Under the pieces are notes generated by a model. It did not search any database. It saw nothing but the letters and a program-made list of their open reading frames with translations, and was not told the DNA's origin. Source: DAINPP01 sp963667315 (GTDB lineage Bacteria; Thermotogota; Thermotogae; MWEM01). From it: 64,000 bases of DNA. This document shows, piece after piece, positions 50,594-60,712 of this stretch. The first letter of the stretch is position 1, and each line of letters starts with the position of its first letter. The stretch lies in NCBI GenBank assembly GCA_963667315.1, contig OY763325.1, forward strand, positions 2,046,001 to 2,110,000. The letters are read 5' to 3'. The translations under genes were made by a program, and so were the position numbers.

Positions 50594-53302
50594 TCAAGAT
50601 ATTATATCATAAGAACCTTTTTTTTCAAACCCCAGAAATTCCTTCAGGAAATCCTCAATCTGCTCATGACTCATAGGGTGCCCAAACAGATACCCCTGCA
50701 TCATATTACAATCGTTTTGAATGAGGAATTCACATTGGGAATTTTCCTCGATCCCTTCGGCAATAACACTCATATTCAGATTATTCGCCAGCGAAATGAT
50801 CGTCTTAACAATCGATGCGTTGTCCGGATATGACAGATCGAGAACAAAGGATTTATCGATCTTCAGTTCATCTATCGGGAATTTCCTCAAATAGGCAAGC
50901 GAAGAATACCCCGTCCCAAAATCATCAATCGACAGACTGCAACCAATATCCTTGATTTCCTGCAATTTTTTTCTGACCGATTCAATATCATCCATCAAGA
51001 TACTTTCCGTTATTTCAAGCATCAGATATTTCGGATCGATATTCGACTCCACGATCGTATTTTTGAGTATTTCCAGAAAATTCTCCTGAGCAAATTGCAA
51101 CGGAGAGATATTGACGGACATTCTGAAAGGTTTCAACCCTTTCTGACGCCATTCATGTAATTCATAGCAGGCACGACTTAAAACCCAATCGCCAATCGGC
51201 AGGATTAAGCCTGTCTCTTCCGCTATCGGCATAAATTCTCCCGGCGAAATGATTCCCACGTCGGGATCACACCATCTGATAAGAGCTTCAACACCAACAA
51301 CCGTATTGGTCTTGAGATCAAATTGTGGTTGATAATACAGGACAAACTGATGTTGTTCAATCGCACGATGCAATCGCGTTTCCAGTTCAAGTTTTCGTGT
51401 CGCCTTTGAATTCATGTTCGCATTGTAAAAGCGGAAAGTGTTTTTCCCCGCTTTTTTAGACTCAATCAACGCCAGATCCGCCTTTTTCAAAAGCGTATCA
51501 TCGCTTTCACCGTTATCCGGAAAGATGGCTATCCCTATACTCGCCGTGACAAACACTTCCTTATCGTTTATCAGGAAAGGTGTTTCAAATCTTTTTAACA
51601 GATTTCTTGCGAGATAGGCTATTTTATCCTTACCTTTTATATCCGGAAAAATAATAGAGAATTCATCACTGGATGAACGTGCGATAAAATCCTGTTTTCT
51701 TACTTTTTGTCTGAGTCTGCTTGAAACCTGAGAAAGCAGCATATCCCCAAAGGAATGCCCCATTGATTCGTTGATTCTTTTAAAGCCATCCAGATCAAGT
51801 GCCAGAACAGCCATAACGGAATCATTCCGTTTATTCCGTTCGATTTCCTCCTGCAATTTCATCGTTAACGTCTGCTTATTCGGAAGTCCGGTCAGCTGAT
51901 CAAAGGCAACCAGATAATCCAGTCTTCTTTCAGCTTCTTTCCTTCTGCTGATATCCTGATGCGTCCCTAAGATTAATTTAGAACTTCCTTCCTCGTTTAG
52001 AAGCACTTCTCCCCTTGAGAGTGCCCATAGCCACATACCGCTTTTTGTTTTGATTCGATACTCAACTTCAAAGAATTTCTCATTTTCGGAAAACGCCTTC
52101 TGTAAGGCCAGTCGGACCCTTTCTTTATCTTCTTCGTGAATCAGCGAAAGCCAGTTATCAAAACTCGCCGCAAACTCCTTATCCTCAAAGCCCAGAAAAT
52201 GCTGCCAACTCCCGACATTTTCGATGTGTCCGCTTTTTTCCTCCAATATCCACAAAGACTCTCTTGCACTTTGAAGTGCCATATTCAGCTGTCTTTCTCT
52301 GCGGCTTAATTGATCATTGGTTGCCGTTAATTTTTCATTTATTCTGGAAAGATCTTTCTGAGCTTCTTTCAACTCAATGTTATAAGCCTCCATCTGCTCA
52401 TAACTTGCCATCAGTTCCGTTTGCTGTTTTTCCCATTCCACTTCCATACTTTTAATATGGGTGACATTGAGAACACTCATCAACATCTTGACTTCCTCTT
52501 TGACAAACAATATTTTCGCCCTGACAAAGATAGCCATTTCATCGTCATTAAAATCTTTTATCTTCAGTTCTAATTCTATAATATCTTTTTCATGCCAAAT
52601 ACCTTTAAACAAACGTCTCCAGTCACAATCATTTTGCTTTGTAAATAATCTGGAAATATGACTGATGAAATCATCCTCATCTCGGGCCTTAAACATCCTG
52701 ATGGCTTCTTCATTAACCGCAAGAAGTTTAAAGAAGCCCCTTGCCTGGAGATAAAATTCGGGATGTAATTCCATGACGGTATCAAAATCCAAATGATCTT
52801 TTTTCAATTCCGAAATAACTTCCCATATTTCAGATAAATCAATTTCCAGAATCGAAACGGGAACCGTCTCCAGAATAGTGTGATAGCGTTCTTCCGTATA
52901 TTTATTACTCTTTTTCAGGAGATTTTCATGTGTGGCATCCCGGACTAATGTCGTAAAATAACCGTCGCCCGTACTGAACGCAACGATTCGCACCCATTTA
53001 CCGTACTCTTTCAAGAAAACGTTGTTATAAACGATCTGTCCGCCCTTTTTACTGAGATCGCCATAACTTCTGAAAACGCCCTCTTCCGGATTTTCACTGT
53101 TTAACCATTTTAAAACTTCTGTTGCTTTTTTTCCAATTATATTTTCTTTAACATGTCCCGTTATCTTCAGGAACATTTCGTTCACTTCAAGAAAGACATA
53201 ATCGACAGGATTCCCTGCATTATCATAGATCATCCTGTGATAAGCATAACCTTCATGGAGATTTTTTACCAACTCATAATAATCTTTCGTCCCTAAATTC
53301 AT
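50594..53302 (-). CDS. PAS-PAS-GGDEF-EAL protein, probable c-di-GMP phosphodiesterase
   Basis: 902 residues, no membrane segment. PAS-type domains at about 5-125 and 140-280, a coiled coil (about 285-340), a PAS-PAC domain (about 345-455, ending LGTHQDISRRKEAE), GGDEF (about 465-620) and EAL (about 635-890). The GGDEF signature is SSDEF, so the two glycines needed for GTP binding are lost and the cyclase is probably inactive, though RKQD remains at the I-site position. The EAL domain is complete: EALIRW, EITESILMDD, DDFGTGYSSL, KIDKSFV and AEGIEE. Hence a c-di-GMP-degrading enzyme. AAAGGA before ATG. Confidence 0.92.
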   Translation of the reverse strand: MNLGTKDYYELVKNLHEGYAYHRMIYDNAGNPVDYVFLEVNEMFLKITGHVKENIIGKKATEVLKWLNSENPEEGVFRSYGDLSKKGGQIVYNNVFLKEYGKWVRIVAFSTGDGYFTTLVRDATHENLLKKSNKYTEERYHTILETVPVSILEIDLSEIWEVISELKKDHLDFDTVMELHPEFYLQARGFFKLLAVNEEAIRMFKARDEDDFISHISRLFTKQNDCDWRRLFKGIWHEKDIIELELKIKDFNDDEMAIFVRAKILFVKEEVKMLMSVLNVTHIKSMEVEWEKQQTELMASYEQMEAYNIELKEAQKDLSRINEKLTATNDQLSRRERQLNMALQSARESLWILEEKSGHIENVGSWQHFLGFEDKEFAASFDNWLSLIHEEDKERVRLALQKAFSENEKFFEVEYRIKTKSGMWLWALSRGEVLLNEEGSSKLILGTHQDISRRKEAERRLDYLVAFDQLTGLPNKQTLTMKLQEEIERNKRNDSVMAVLALDLDGFKRINESMGHSFGDMLLSQVSSRLRQKVRKQDFIARSSSDEFSIIFPDIKGKDKIAYLARNLLKRFETPFLINDKEVFVTASIGIAIFPDNGESDDTLLKKADLALIESKKAGKNTFRFYNANMNSKATRKLELETRLHRAIEQHQFVLYYQPQFDLKTNTVVGVEALIRWCDPDVGIISPGEFMPIAEETGLILPIGDWVLSRACYELHEWRQKGLKPFRMSVNISPLQFAQENFLEILKNTIVESNIDPKYLMLEITESILMDDIESVRKKLQEIKDIGCSLSIDDFGTGYSSLAYLRKFPIDELKIDKSFVLDLSYPDNASIVKTIISLANNLNMSVIAEGIEENSQCEFLIQNDCNMMQGYLFGHPMSHEQIEDFLKEFLGFEKKGSYDIIS

Positions 53303-53499
53303 CTATAGTCCTTTCAATTGGATTCATATATCTTTTGTTCTGCTACCATCTATTCTACCATAACATAAAAGAATTCAAGCAACAAAAATAAACAGTATTT
53401 TATATTTTTTTTAATATTTTTACATTAATCCGAATTCACAGAATCTATGATAAAATTAGTTGGAAAACCTAATAAAAAAAGCTCCGGAGGAGGTTGTAA

Positions 53500-54654
53500 A
53501 TGTCCACATTAATTATCATCATTTCTTTAATCGCGCTTATAATCGTACAGAGACTGACAAAAAGCATTTTATTTGCCATCATCGGTTCAATCGCAACGAT
53601 CATCGTTTTCCGTTTCGATTCGATGGCAATATTCGAAAGTCTGAAAGAACCCTTTTTCGATTTATCGCTCTACAAGCTGCTTGGAACCGTTTTTCTCATC
53701 TATCTATTCAGTAATGCATTAGATCTTTCAGGGGATGCGAAAAAATTTGCATCTTCATCGAAAGCACTCTTTGACGACAGAACATCGATGGCATTCATGC
53801 CGATGATGATTGGATTTCTGCCAATGCCCGGAGGCGCAATGTTTACAGCGCCCATCGTGAAAATGATCGGAGATGATGAAAAATTTTCAAATGATTATAT
53901 GATGGTCGTCAATTATTGGTTCAGACATGTCGTCGAATTATTCTGGCCCGTCTATCCTGCGATATTTCTTCTGACCGCCATGTCAGGCATAGAAATGGGA
54001 CCTTTTTCAATTAGTTTGCTTCCTGTTTTCCTGGTGGCTACGCTGGCCGGGTGGCTTTTGCTTAACGGCTTCAGGTTGCCAAAAATAAAGAAGGTTTCGA
54101 AAGAGCAGCTGAAAGGATTGTGGATTTTAATTTTCATTATCTGTACCGGAGTCCTGATCCTCGCATTTAAAGTAGAAGGTTATCTTGCACTTGGTGTTAA
54201 TGTTGCCGCTTATTTCATGTTCAGACGCAGGTATTTTTTTGAAAGTTTGAAAAAGGCATTTAAAAAGTGGGATGTTTTTCTGTTACTCTTCATGTTCTTT
54301 GTCTATAAAAACTATCTGATCAACGTAAACCTTACCGCAGATATCGCCACCGAACTCAACAATATCGGATTGAACATCCATATACTGACCTTGATTCTGC
54401 CTATATTAATCGGTATGTCAACGGGAATCACTCAGAGTGCCATCGGAATCACAGCACCATTGCTCCTTTCGATCGGTGCAAATCCCGCATTGCTGTATTT
54501 CGCGGCCGTAGCCGGTGTACTGTTGTCACCTGTCCATCTATGCGTCGTTCTGACGGGAAATTATTTTAAATCAGACCTTCTGAAAGTATTCGGGAGGATT
54601 TTACCGCTCCTCATCATCACCGGAGCAACCGTATTCCTGCTATTTGTTTTCTAA
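53500..54654 (+). CDS. DUF401 family integral membrane protein
   Basis: 384 residues with about ten membrane helices. Contains the family signature GFLPMPGGAMFTAPIV and NYWFRHVVELFWPVYPA, and the second-half GMSTGITQSAIGITAPLLL, which suggests two inverted halves as in anion permeases. Family function is not established; a carboxylate transporter is a fair guess. Very strong ribosome binding site CGGAGGAGG. The 3-prime end overlaps the convergent PadR gene by 15 bases. Confidence 0.9.
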   Translation: MSTLIIIISLIALIIVQRLTKSILFAIIGSIATIIVFRFDSMAIFESLKEPFFDLSLYKLLGTVFLIYLFSNALDLSGDAKKFASSSKALFDDRTSMAFMPMMIGFLPMPGGAMFTAPIVKMIGDDEKFSNDYMMVVNYWFRHVVELFWPVYPAIFLLTAMSGIEMGPFSISLLPVFLVATLAGWLLLNGFRLPKIKKVSKEQLKGLWILIFIICTGVLILAFKVEGYLALGVNVAAYFMFRRRYFFESLKKAFKKWDVFLLLFMFFVYKNYLINVNLTADIATELNNIGLNIHILTLILPILIGMSTGITQSAIGITAPLLLSIGANPALLYFAAVAGVLLSPVHLCVVLTGNYFKSDLLKVFGRILPLLIITGATVFLLFVF

Positions 54655-55014
54655 AGCCGCAACACGGTTCTGAAAGATTTCAATTCTTTTTTTCACATCA
54701 TTAAAGGCATCAGACTGATTCTTCAGCTCTTCGATGCCTTTATCTGTTATTTTATAGCGTTTCTTTGCCGGACCGGGTTGGCCGGTTATCCAGTCAGCCT
54801 CTATTAATTCCGCCGATTCAAGGTCGCTGAGCAAACGATACAAACTCCCCATCTGCCCCGTCGTTCGAATCTGACAACCAAACTCACCCAGTTTTTGGGC
54901 TATTTCGTAACCATGCGTCGATTCTTCAGCCAAAATCAACAATACGAAAGCGTTCAACCATCTCTTACCAAACGCATTTTTTCCAGATCCTCTGCAATAT
55001 CCATTATAAGCCAT
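54640..55014 (-). CDS. PadR family transcriptional regulator
   Basis: 124 residues. Winged helix: RWLNAFVLLILAEESTHGYE, IAQKLGEFG, SLYRLLSDLESAELIEADW and the wing PAKKRYKITDKG. The N-terminus has an unusual GYCRGSG with a Cys and another Cys in FGCQIRT; a metal or redox sensing role is possible but unproven. GGAG precedes the ATG. Lies 39 bases downstream of the second DegV gene and may be co-transcribed with it. Confidence 0.92.
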   Translation of the reverse strand: MAYNGYCRGSGKNAFGKRWLNAFVLLILAEESTHGYEIAQKLGEFGCQIRTTGQMGSLYRLLSDLESAELIEADWITGQPGPAKKRYKITDKGIEELKNQSDAFNDVKKRIEIFQNRVAALENK

Positions 55015-55053
55015 CTATTTCTCCAAAGCCAACAAATTGAGTATTTTTGGCTA

Positions 55054-55920
55054 TTAGTCCAGTTTTTCTATTCCAAATCCCGCCGTTCCGGGTCCAACAT
55101 GGGAAGAGATAACCTTTCCCATCGGTGTGATAACGGATTCCACCACTTCATAATCATTCTCAAGCATCTTGAGGAGCTTCAGAACTTCTTCTTCCTCTCT
55201 CACATGAACCATCGCCAGTCGGATCTTTGAGCCCGGTTCAATGTACTCCTGTGCTTTTTTGATGACAAACTTTTGTGCTTTCTTCGTTCCCCTTGATTTC
55301 CCAAACGGAATCATGATGCCATCATCGTTGATAAAAAGAGAGACTCTAAGGTTCAGCATCGTTCCGACGAAACTGGCGAAACCGGATACACGCCCACCCT
55401 TTCGTAAAAAGTCAAAATTAGAGATATAGAAAAAAGCACCAAAACGGCCACTTTCCCTTTCTGACTTTACCTTTTCCCAAACTTCCTTCAGTGACATACC
55501 GGTATCCAGCAATTCACGGATCCTGTAAACGATCAACGCATTAACACTTGAAGCATACTTCGAGTCAAGGACCTGTATCTTATCCCCATACGCTTTCGAA
55601 GCAAGAATCGCACTGTTGTACGTTCCGGACATCTGACTTGAAAGTGTCAGGACAAATATATTCGCATAGCCCTCTTCAAAATATCGTTCAAATCTATTTT
55701 TAAATTCCCCCGGTGTTGGCTGTGAGGTCTTGGGAAGATCATCTTCTTTGACAAGATCATCCCAGAATTTTTTTAAGTCTTCATAATTCCTGCTATCATC
55801 TTCGGTTATCCCACGCTCTTCCCATAAAATATGCAGTGGGATGACATCAGCATCCAGTTTTTTCATCCATTCTAACGGCATGTCACCAGTGCTGTCGACC
55901 AAAATTTTAGTCTTTTCCAT
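55054..55920 (-). CDS. DegV family fatty acid-binding protein
   Basis: 288 residues from ATG at 55920 (CGGAGGTG upstream; longer frame rejected). DegV proteins (FakB type) bind a fatty acid and present it to the kinase FakA. Family parts visible: ILVDSTGDMPLEWM, TSQPTPGEF, LTLSSQMSGTYNSAILAS, FLRKGGRVS and the C-terminal ISSHVGPGTAGFGIEKLD. Near-paralogue of the next gene upstream, same length, so a tandem duplication. No FakA in the window. Confidence 0.93.
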   Translation of the reverse strand: MEKTKILVDSTGDMPLEWMKKLDADVIPLHILWEERGITEDDSRNYEDLKKFWDDLVKEDDLPKTSQPTPGEFKNRFERYFEEGYANIFVLTLSSQMSGTYNSAILASKAYGDKIQVLDSKYASSVNALIVYRIRELLDTGMSLKEVWEKVKSERESGRFGAFFYISNFDFLRKGGRVSGFASFVGTMLNLRVSLFINDDGIMIPFGKSRGTKKAQKFVIKKAQEYIEPGSKIRLAMVHVREEEEVLKLLKMLENDYEVVESVITPMGKVISSHVGPGTAGFGIEKLD

Positions 55921-56024
55921 AAAACACCTCCGAACTTCCCAATGACAACAGATTATAACACAAAAAAACAAGTATGGTTTACAAATTGATTGTGAAATTC
56001 ATTGTCTATAAAGTATTTTTAAGT

Positions 56025-56891
56025 TTAATCCAGTCTTTCGATTCCAAATCCAGCTGTTCCGGGTCCAACATGGGAAGAAGCTGCTTTCCCGAGTGGAGAC
56101 AGGATAAATTCTTTCACGGTGTAAATCTTTTTTAACGCTTCAAATAATTCCATCGCTTCCGATTCATTATTTGAATGCACCATTGCCACCCTGACATTTG
56201 ATCCGGGTTTTACATATTCTCTAACCTTTTCAATCAGCTGCTTATGTGCCTTCCTTGTTCCCCTTGATTTACCGAAAGGAACCAGCATGCCTTCTTTATT
56301 GATATGTATCGATACCTTCAGATTGAGAAGGGTTCCGACAAAGCCTGTAAAGCGTGAAACCCTGCCACCTTTTCTGAGAAAATCGAAATTTGCCACATAA
56401 AAATAAGCCCCATAACGGCCAAGTGACAAGTCCTTCCTGATAATACCTTCAAGTTCCGAAAACTTTGTCCCTGATTGCAACAACTCATGAATACGGTAAC
56501 CCATGAGTGCATTGGCTACGGAAGCCAGCCCCGAATCAATGACAACTACCCGGTCATCATAATCCTTCGCTGCGACGATCGCACTGTTATACGTCCCGGA
56601 CATTCCACTGGATATGGTCACAACAAAAACACCGTCATACCCTTCGTTAAAATATCGTGCATACAACTTCGAAAATTCAACAGGGGTTGGTTGAGACGTC
56701 TTCGGCATATCCTCCACTGTTTCCAGTTCAGTCCAAAAATCCTTCAGGTCATCATAATCTCTGCTATCATCTTCCGTCTTTCCGCTCTTTTCCCATGTAA
56801 TATGTAAAGGAATAACATCCACATCCAATTTCTCTATCCATTCAAGTGGTATATCACTGATACTATCCAGCAATATTTTAACCTTTTCCAT
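56025..56891 (-). CDS. DegV family fatty acid-binding protein (paralogue)
   Basis: 288 residues, ATG with GGAGGTG. Same motifs as the gene at 55054: ILLDSISDIPLEWI, TSQPTPVEF, VTISSGMSGTYNSAIVAA, FLRKGGRVS, ASSHVGPGTAGFGIERLD. The change of ST to SI in the first loop and of other pocket residues suggests a different fatty-acid preference (inference). Probably co-transcribed with the DegV and PadR genes downstream, with a 104-base gap. Confidence 0.93.
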   Translation of the reverse strand: MEKVKILLDSISDIPLEWIEKLDVDVIPLHITWEKSGKTEDDSRDYDDLKDFWTELETVEDMPKTSQPTPVEFSKLYARYFNEGYDGVFVVTISSGMSGTYNSAIVAAKDYDDRVVVIDSGLASVANALMGYRIHELLQSGTKFSELEGIIRKDLSLGRYGAYFYVANFDFLRKGGRVSRFTGFVGTLLNLKVSIHINKEGMLVPFGKSRGTRKAHKQLIEKVREYVKPGSNVRVAMVHSNNESEAMELFEALKKIYTVKEFILSPLGKAASSHVGPGTAGFGIERLD

Positions 56892-56987
56892 AAAATCACC
56901 TCCATACGAAGCGAATTATAACACAAAAATGACCGGTAGTCACTTTTGTTTTTTATATTATCAGAATTATCAGACGATCAATACGTA

Positions 56988-57028
56988 ACAAACAGCAATC
57001 CCCCCGTTTAGGAGGGATTGCTGTTTGT
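56988..57028. terminator. hairpin after the purine operon
   Basis: 15-base perfect inverted repeat ACAAACAGCAATCCC / GGGATTGCTGTTTGT with an 11-base loop, 37 bases beyond the purD stop. No strong T run on the minus strand, so it may terminate weakly or protect the 3-prime end. Confidence 0.6.
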
Positions 57029-57064
57029 GCTTAAGTCATAATCATTCCAGTCTATTTTTATGTC

Positions 57065-58351
57065 TTATGAAATATCTTTCCGGTAGAACGCATTCTCGAA
57101 ATCAATCTGCTGAATACATTCATAAGCTTTATTCGATGCCTCTTCATAATTTTTACCGATTGAACTGACCGATAGCACACGACCGCCCGATGTAACCGCT
57201 TTACCTTCCGTATTGGAAGAAACTCCGGCAAAAAAAACTTTGCCATTTCTTGTAACAGACAATGAATCATAGCCGGATATCACATGACCTTTAACATATT
57301 GCTCCGGATACCCCCCGGAAGCCATGACGACATTCACACAGCAGCCTGTTTTCCATTCAATCTTTGTTCCTTTAAGCCTTTTCGCTTCCGTGTTCAATAA
57401 TAATTCAACAAAATCACTCTTCATCATCGGTAAAACCGATTGCGTCTCAGGATCCCCCATCCGAACGTTGTACTCAAGGACATAACATCTGTTGTTTTTG
57501 ATGATCAATCCAAAGAAGATGATTCCCCGGAAATCAAAACCTTCATTTTTAATCCCCTGAAGTGTCGGATTGAGACAGTTTTCAACAAAATCCTTCCTCA
57601 ATGCTTCCGTCATGACTGGGTTTGGTGAAACAACTCCCATCCCGCCTGTATTTGGACCTTCATCATTTTCAAGTAAACGTTTATGATCTTTTGATGAGAT
57701 AAACGGAAGCATCGTTTCAGAATCGGTCAGCGTCAGAACGGATATTTCCTTGCCCTCAACAAACTCTTCCACGAGAATGACTCTCCCCGCATCTCCAAAT
57801 TTCCGGCTTCTCATCATATTGTCAAGAGCTGCTTCTGCTTCTTCCATATCCTTACAGATATAGACCCCTTTACCGGCAGCGAGCCCATCTGCCTTAATCA
57901 CAACCGGAAACTCATTTTTCTCCTTCACCGCTTCAAGTGCCTTGTCAAATTCCGTAAACTTCTCAGAATAAGGGGTCTGGACATCGTACTTTTTCATAAA
58001 TTCCTTCGCAAATGATTTACTGCCTTCAAGCATGGCGGCAGCCTTATCCGGCCCTATAATCTTTAACCCAGCTGCTTTAAAGACATCAACAATCCCGGCA
58101 ACAAGTGGATTTTCAGGACCGACAACCGTCAAATCAACCCCTTCTCTTTTTGCAAACTCACGGACTTTCTCAAGTCCTTCTTTTGTCTCAAGATTCAGAT
58201 TATCCATCATAACCGTTTTACATTTATCTTCAAGATTGATGCCGTAATTCCCCGGAAGGCACAACACTTCTTCTACCTTTTCACTCTGAGCCAGTTTCCA
58301 GCAGATGGCATGTTCTCTCCCCCCCGAACCAATGACGAGGATTTTCAACAT
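57065..58351 (-). CDS. purD: phosphoribosylamine--glycine ligase
   Basis: 428 residues. ATP-dependent GAR synthetase, step 2 of purine synthesis. N-terminal ILVIGSGGREHAICWKL and ATP-grasp parts FPVVIKADGLAAGKG and VVEEFV-like ILVEEFVEGKEIS, GGMGVVSPNP, and the C-terminal FFAGVSSN. AAGGAG before ATG. Last gene of the operon, 87 bases after purH. Confidence 0.96.
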   Translation of the reverse strand: MLKILVIGSGGREHAICWKLAQSEKVEEVLCLPGNYGINLEDKCKTVMMDNLNLETKEGLEKVREFAKREGVDLTVVGPENPLVAGIVDVFKAAGLKIIGPDKAAAMLEGSKSFAKEFMKKYDVQTPYSEKFTEFDKALEAVKEKNEFPVVIKADGLAAGKGVYICKDMEEAEAALDNMMRSRKFGDAGRVILVEEFVEGKEISVLTLTDSETMLPFISSKDHKRLLENDEGPNTGGMGVVSPNPVMTEALRKDFVENCLNPTLQGIKNEGFDFRGIIFFGLIIKNNRCYVLEYNVRMGDPETQSVLPMMKSDFVELLLNTEAKRLKGTKIEWKTGCCVNVVMASGGYPEQYVKGHVISGYDSLSVTRNGKVFFAGVSSNTEGKAVTSGGRVLSVSSIGKNYEEASNKAYECIQQIDFENAFYRKDIS

Positions 58352-58438
58352 TCATCAACTCCTTTACATATCCAGCAAAATACTGAGAATCGCTGTTATT
58401 TCATTTAATTTCTGTTCTTCCACAGTTCCAATATATCT

Positions 58439-59950
58439 TTAATGCTTAAAATGTCTTACACCGGTGAACACCATCGGGATGTTGTTTTTGTCAGCCTCTG
58501 CGATGGAATCCTTGTCTCTGATAGAACCACCCGGCTGTACGATAGCGGCAATCTTGTTCTGAGCTGCAACCTCAACGACATCTGAGAACGGGAAGAAGGC
58601 ATCTGAGATCAACACAGCACCTTCCGTTGTCTTGTCATCCATATTTGCTCTTTCCAATGCCTGTCTGGCAGCCCAGATTCTGTTGACTTCACCACCGGCA
58701 ATCCCCAGCGCTCGACCGTCTTTGACGATGATAATGGCGTTGGACAGACAATTCTTGATCGCCTTGATACCAAATGCCATATCGTCCAACTGTGACGATG
58801 TTGGTTGTGACTGTGTTACCACGTCAAATTTCTCCTCCACACCCTTATCCACGCTCTGAATAAGAGCCCCACCGTCAACCGTATTCATCACATACTGAGT
58901 CATAGGTGGCGTGAGTGCCTTGATGATTCTGAGATTCTTCTTTTTCTTAAAGACCGCAAGGGCCGCTTCATCAAATTCAGGGGCAACGATGACTTCAAGG
59001 AATATTTTCACAAGCTCTCTCGCCGTCGCCTCATCAACCTTTCTGTTGAAAGCGACGATCCCGCCGAAGATTGAAACCGGATCACAGGCGTATGCCAAAT
59101 TGTAAGCCTCTTCGGTTGTTTCTCCAAGAGCCACACCACAGGGACATTTGTGCTTCAGACTCACACAGGCACACTCTTCAAATTCATACACACTCTTGAA
59201 GGCAACATCCATATCGTTAATGTTGTTGTAGGATAATGTCTTCCCCTGAATCTGTTCATAGGAATTCATGAGACCCTTTGTTGAAAGATTTTCATAGAAA
59301 GCCGCCGTCTGATGCGGATTTTCTCCATATCTCAGCTCCATGCTCTTTCTCATTGGCATGGTGAGGTACTTCGGATATTCCTCTTCCAGCAGGAAATTAC
59401 TGATGGCTGCGTCGTAGGCAGATGTCAGATTGAACACCTTTCCGGCCAGCCGTTTCTTCATCTCAAAAGAAATCTCTCCTTCATCCATCTGACCCATGAC
59501 CGCTTCATAATCTTCCGGATCTGTAATAACGACAACGTCTCGAAAGTTCTTTGCGGCTGACCTCAGCATGGTTGGTCCACCGATATCGATGAATTCAACC
59601 TTTTCCTCAAAGGTAATAGCCTTCGAGACGTTGTCGAAGAAAGGGTACAAGTTGACGATTACACAATCTATGGTTCCTATTTCATGCGCTTCAAGAGTCT
59701 TCATATGTTCCTCATTACTTCTGATGGCGAGAAGTCCGCCGTGTACTTTCGGATGCAGTGTTTTCACCCTTCCATCCAGCATCTCGGGAAAATGTGTAAT
59801 ATCCGAGATGTCAATGACCTTGATACCGTTTTCTTTAAGATATCTGAGTGTTCCACCTGTGGATACGATTTCGTATCCTTTTTCTTCCAGCTTTTTTGCT
59901 ATTTTTTCTACGTTTGTTTTATCGTATACGCTTATAAGTGCTCTTTTCAT
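58439..59950 (-). CDS. purH: bifunctional AICAR transformylase / IMP cyclohydrolase
   Basis: 503 residues from ATG at 59950 (AAAGGAG upstream); a 9-residue longer frame to 59977 lacks a site. Last two steps of IMP synthesis. N-terminal MGS-like cyclohydrolase with GYEIVSTGGTLRYL and HPKVHGGLLAIR; C-terminal AICARFT with RYGENPHQTAAFY, LKHKCPCGVALG (catalytic Lys-His), GGEVNRIWAARQALERA and RHFKH at the end. Separated from purN by 190 bases, which hold a REP-like palindrome. Confidence 0.96.
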   Translation of the reverse strand: MKRALISVYDKTNVEKIAKKLEEKGYEIVSTGGTLRYLKENGIKVIDISDITHFPEMLDGRVKTLHPKVHGGLLAIRSNEEHMKTLEAHEIGTIDCVIVNLYPFFDNVSKAITFEEKVEFIDIGGPTMLRSAAKNFRDVVVITDPEDYEAVMGQMDEGEISFEMKKRLAGKVFNLTSAYDAAISNFLLEEEYPKYLTMPMRKSMELRYGENPHQTAAFYENLSTKGLMNSYEQIQGKTLSYNNINDMDVAFKSVYEFEECACVSLKHKCPCGVALGETTEEAYNLAYACDPVSIFGGIVAFNRKVDEATARELVKIFLEVIVAPEFDEAALAVFKKKKNLRIIKALTPPMTQYVMNTVDGGALIQSVDKGVEEKFDVVTQSQPTSSQLDDMAFGIKAIKNCLSNAIIIVKDGRALGIAGGEVNRIWAARQALERANMDDKTTEGAVLISDAFFPFSDVVEVAAQNKIAAIVQPGGSIRDKDSIAEADKNNIPMVFTGVRHFKH

Positions 59951-59970
59951 TTTTATCAGCTCCTTTGAGA

Positions 59971-59992
59971 GGGGCAATTCATGAATTACCCC
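59971..59992. repeat. REP-like palindrome in the purN-purH gap
   Basis: 22-base near-perfect palindrome: GGGGCAATT, centre, AATTACCCC with one mismatched pair, flanked by AGA and TACGAG. Similar in design (GGGGCA stem, Pu/Py arms) to 63846-63864. Located 21 bases before the purH start. The rest of 59993-60139 holds no gene. Confidence 0.5.
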
Positions 59993-60139
59993 TACGAGAT
60001 TCTTTTTTTCATTTACAAATCGTTTATTTTAAAAAACATGCTTTCCGAAGTTCTAAGTAAATTTTCAGGAGGGGTTTCTGTTTGTGTTACTACAATGATT
60101 TAACTTTATTTTAAGATATCCGATATTTCAAAAACGCTC

Positions 60140-60712
60140 TTATATTTTTTTGTCAATGAACAGCTGCAATGCCTCGCAGATGGCGATATGCTCAAATGGA
60201 AGGATTCTTGCGGCAAGTGTTTCCGGTGTATCATTCTCTTTTACTTCAACAGCTTTCTGTATCAGGATCGGTCCGGTGTCCGTGCCTGAATCCACGATAT
60301 GAACCGTGCAGCCACTGATCTTGACACCACGCTTGACGGCAGCCTTGTGAACCCGCTTCCCATACATCCCATTCCCGCAGAATGCGGGAATCAGAGAGGG
60401 ATGCACATTAATTATCCTACCGTCAAATGCTTCAACGATCTTTCCTTTAAGAATCGAAAGATAACCGGCAAGAATGATGAGATCACAGTCTTTCACGAGG
60501 CTGTATATCTCGTCGGACAGGTCATCCCCATATTGTCTCCTGTCAAGCAGTACGGGTTTGATGCCGGCAGCTGCAGCACGCTCAAGGGCATAGGCTTCCC
60601 GATCCGAAATCACAATTTTAACGGCTGCATCAACATCTTCACGTGAAGTATAATCGATGATCGCCTGAAGATTTGTCCCGCCGCCTGAGACGAGTACAGC
60701 TATATTAAACAA
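60140..60712 (-). CDS. purN: phosphoribosylglycinamide formyltransferase
   Basis: 190 residues. Transfers formyl from 10-formyl-THF to GAR. NIAVLVSGGGTNLQAI is the phosphate-binding loop, NVHPSLIPAF has catalytic Asn102 and His104, and VDSGTDTGPIL has Asp145. FCGNGMYGKRVHKA is the folate loop. The start is TTG at 60712, overlapping the purM end by 13 bases with AAAAGGG upstream, so it is coupled to purM. Confidence 0.95.
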   Translation of the reverse strand: MFNIAVLVSGGGTNLQAIIDYTSREDVDAAVKIVISDREAYALERAAAAGIKPVLLDRRQYGDDLSDEIYSLVKDCDLIILAGYLSILKGKIVEAFDGRIINVHPSLIPAFCGNGMYGKRVHKAAVKRGVKISGCTVHIVDSGTDTGPILIQKAVEVKENDTPETLAARILPFEHIAICEALQLFIDKKI

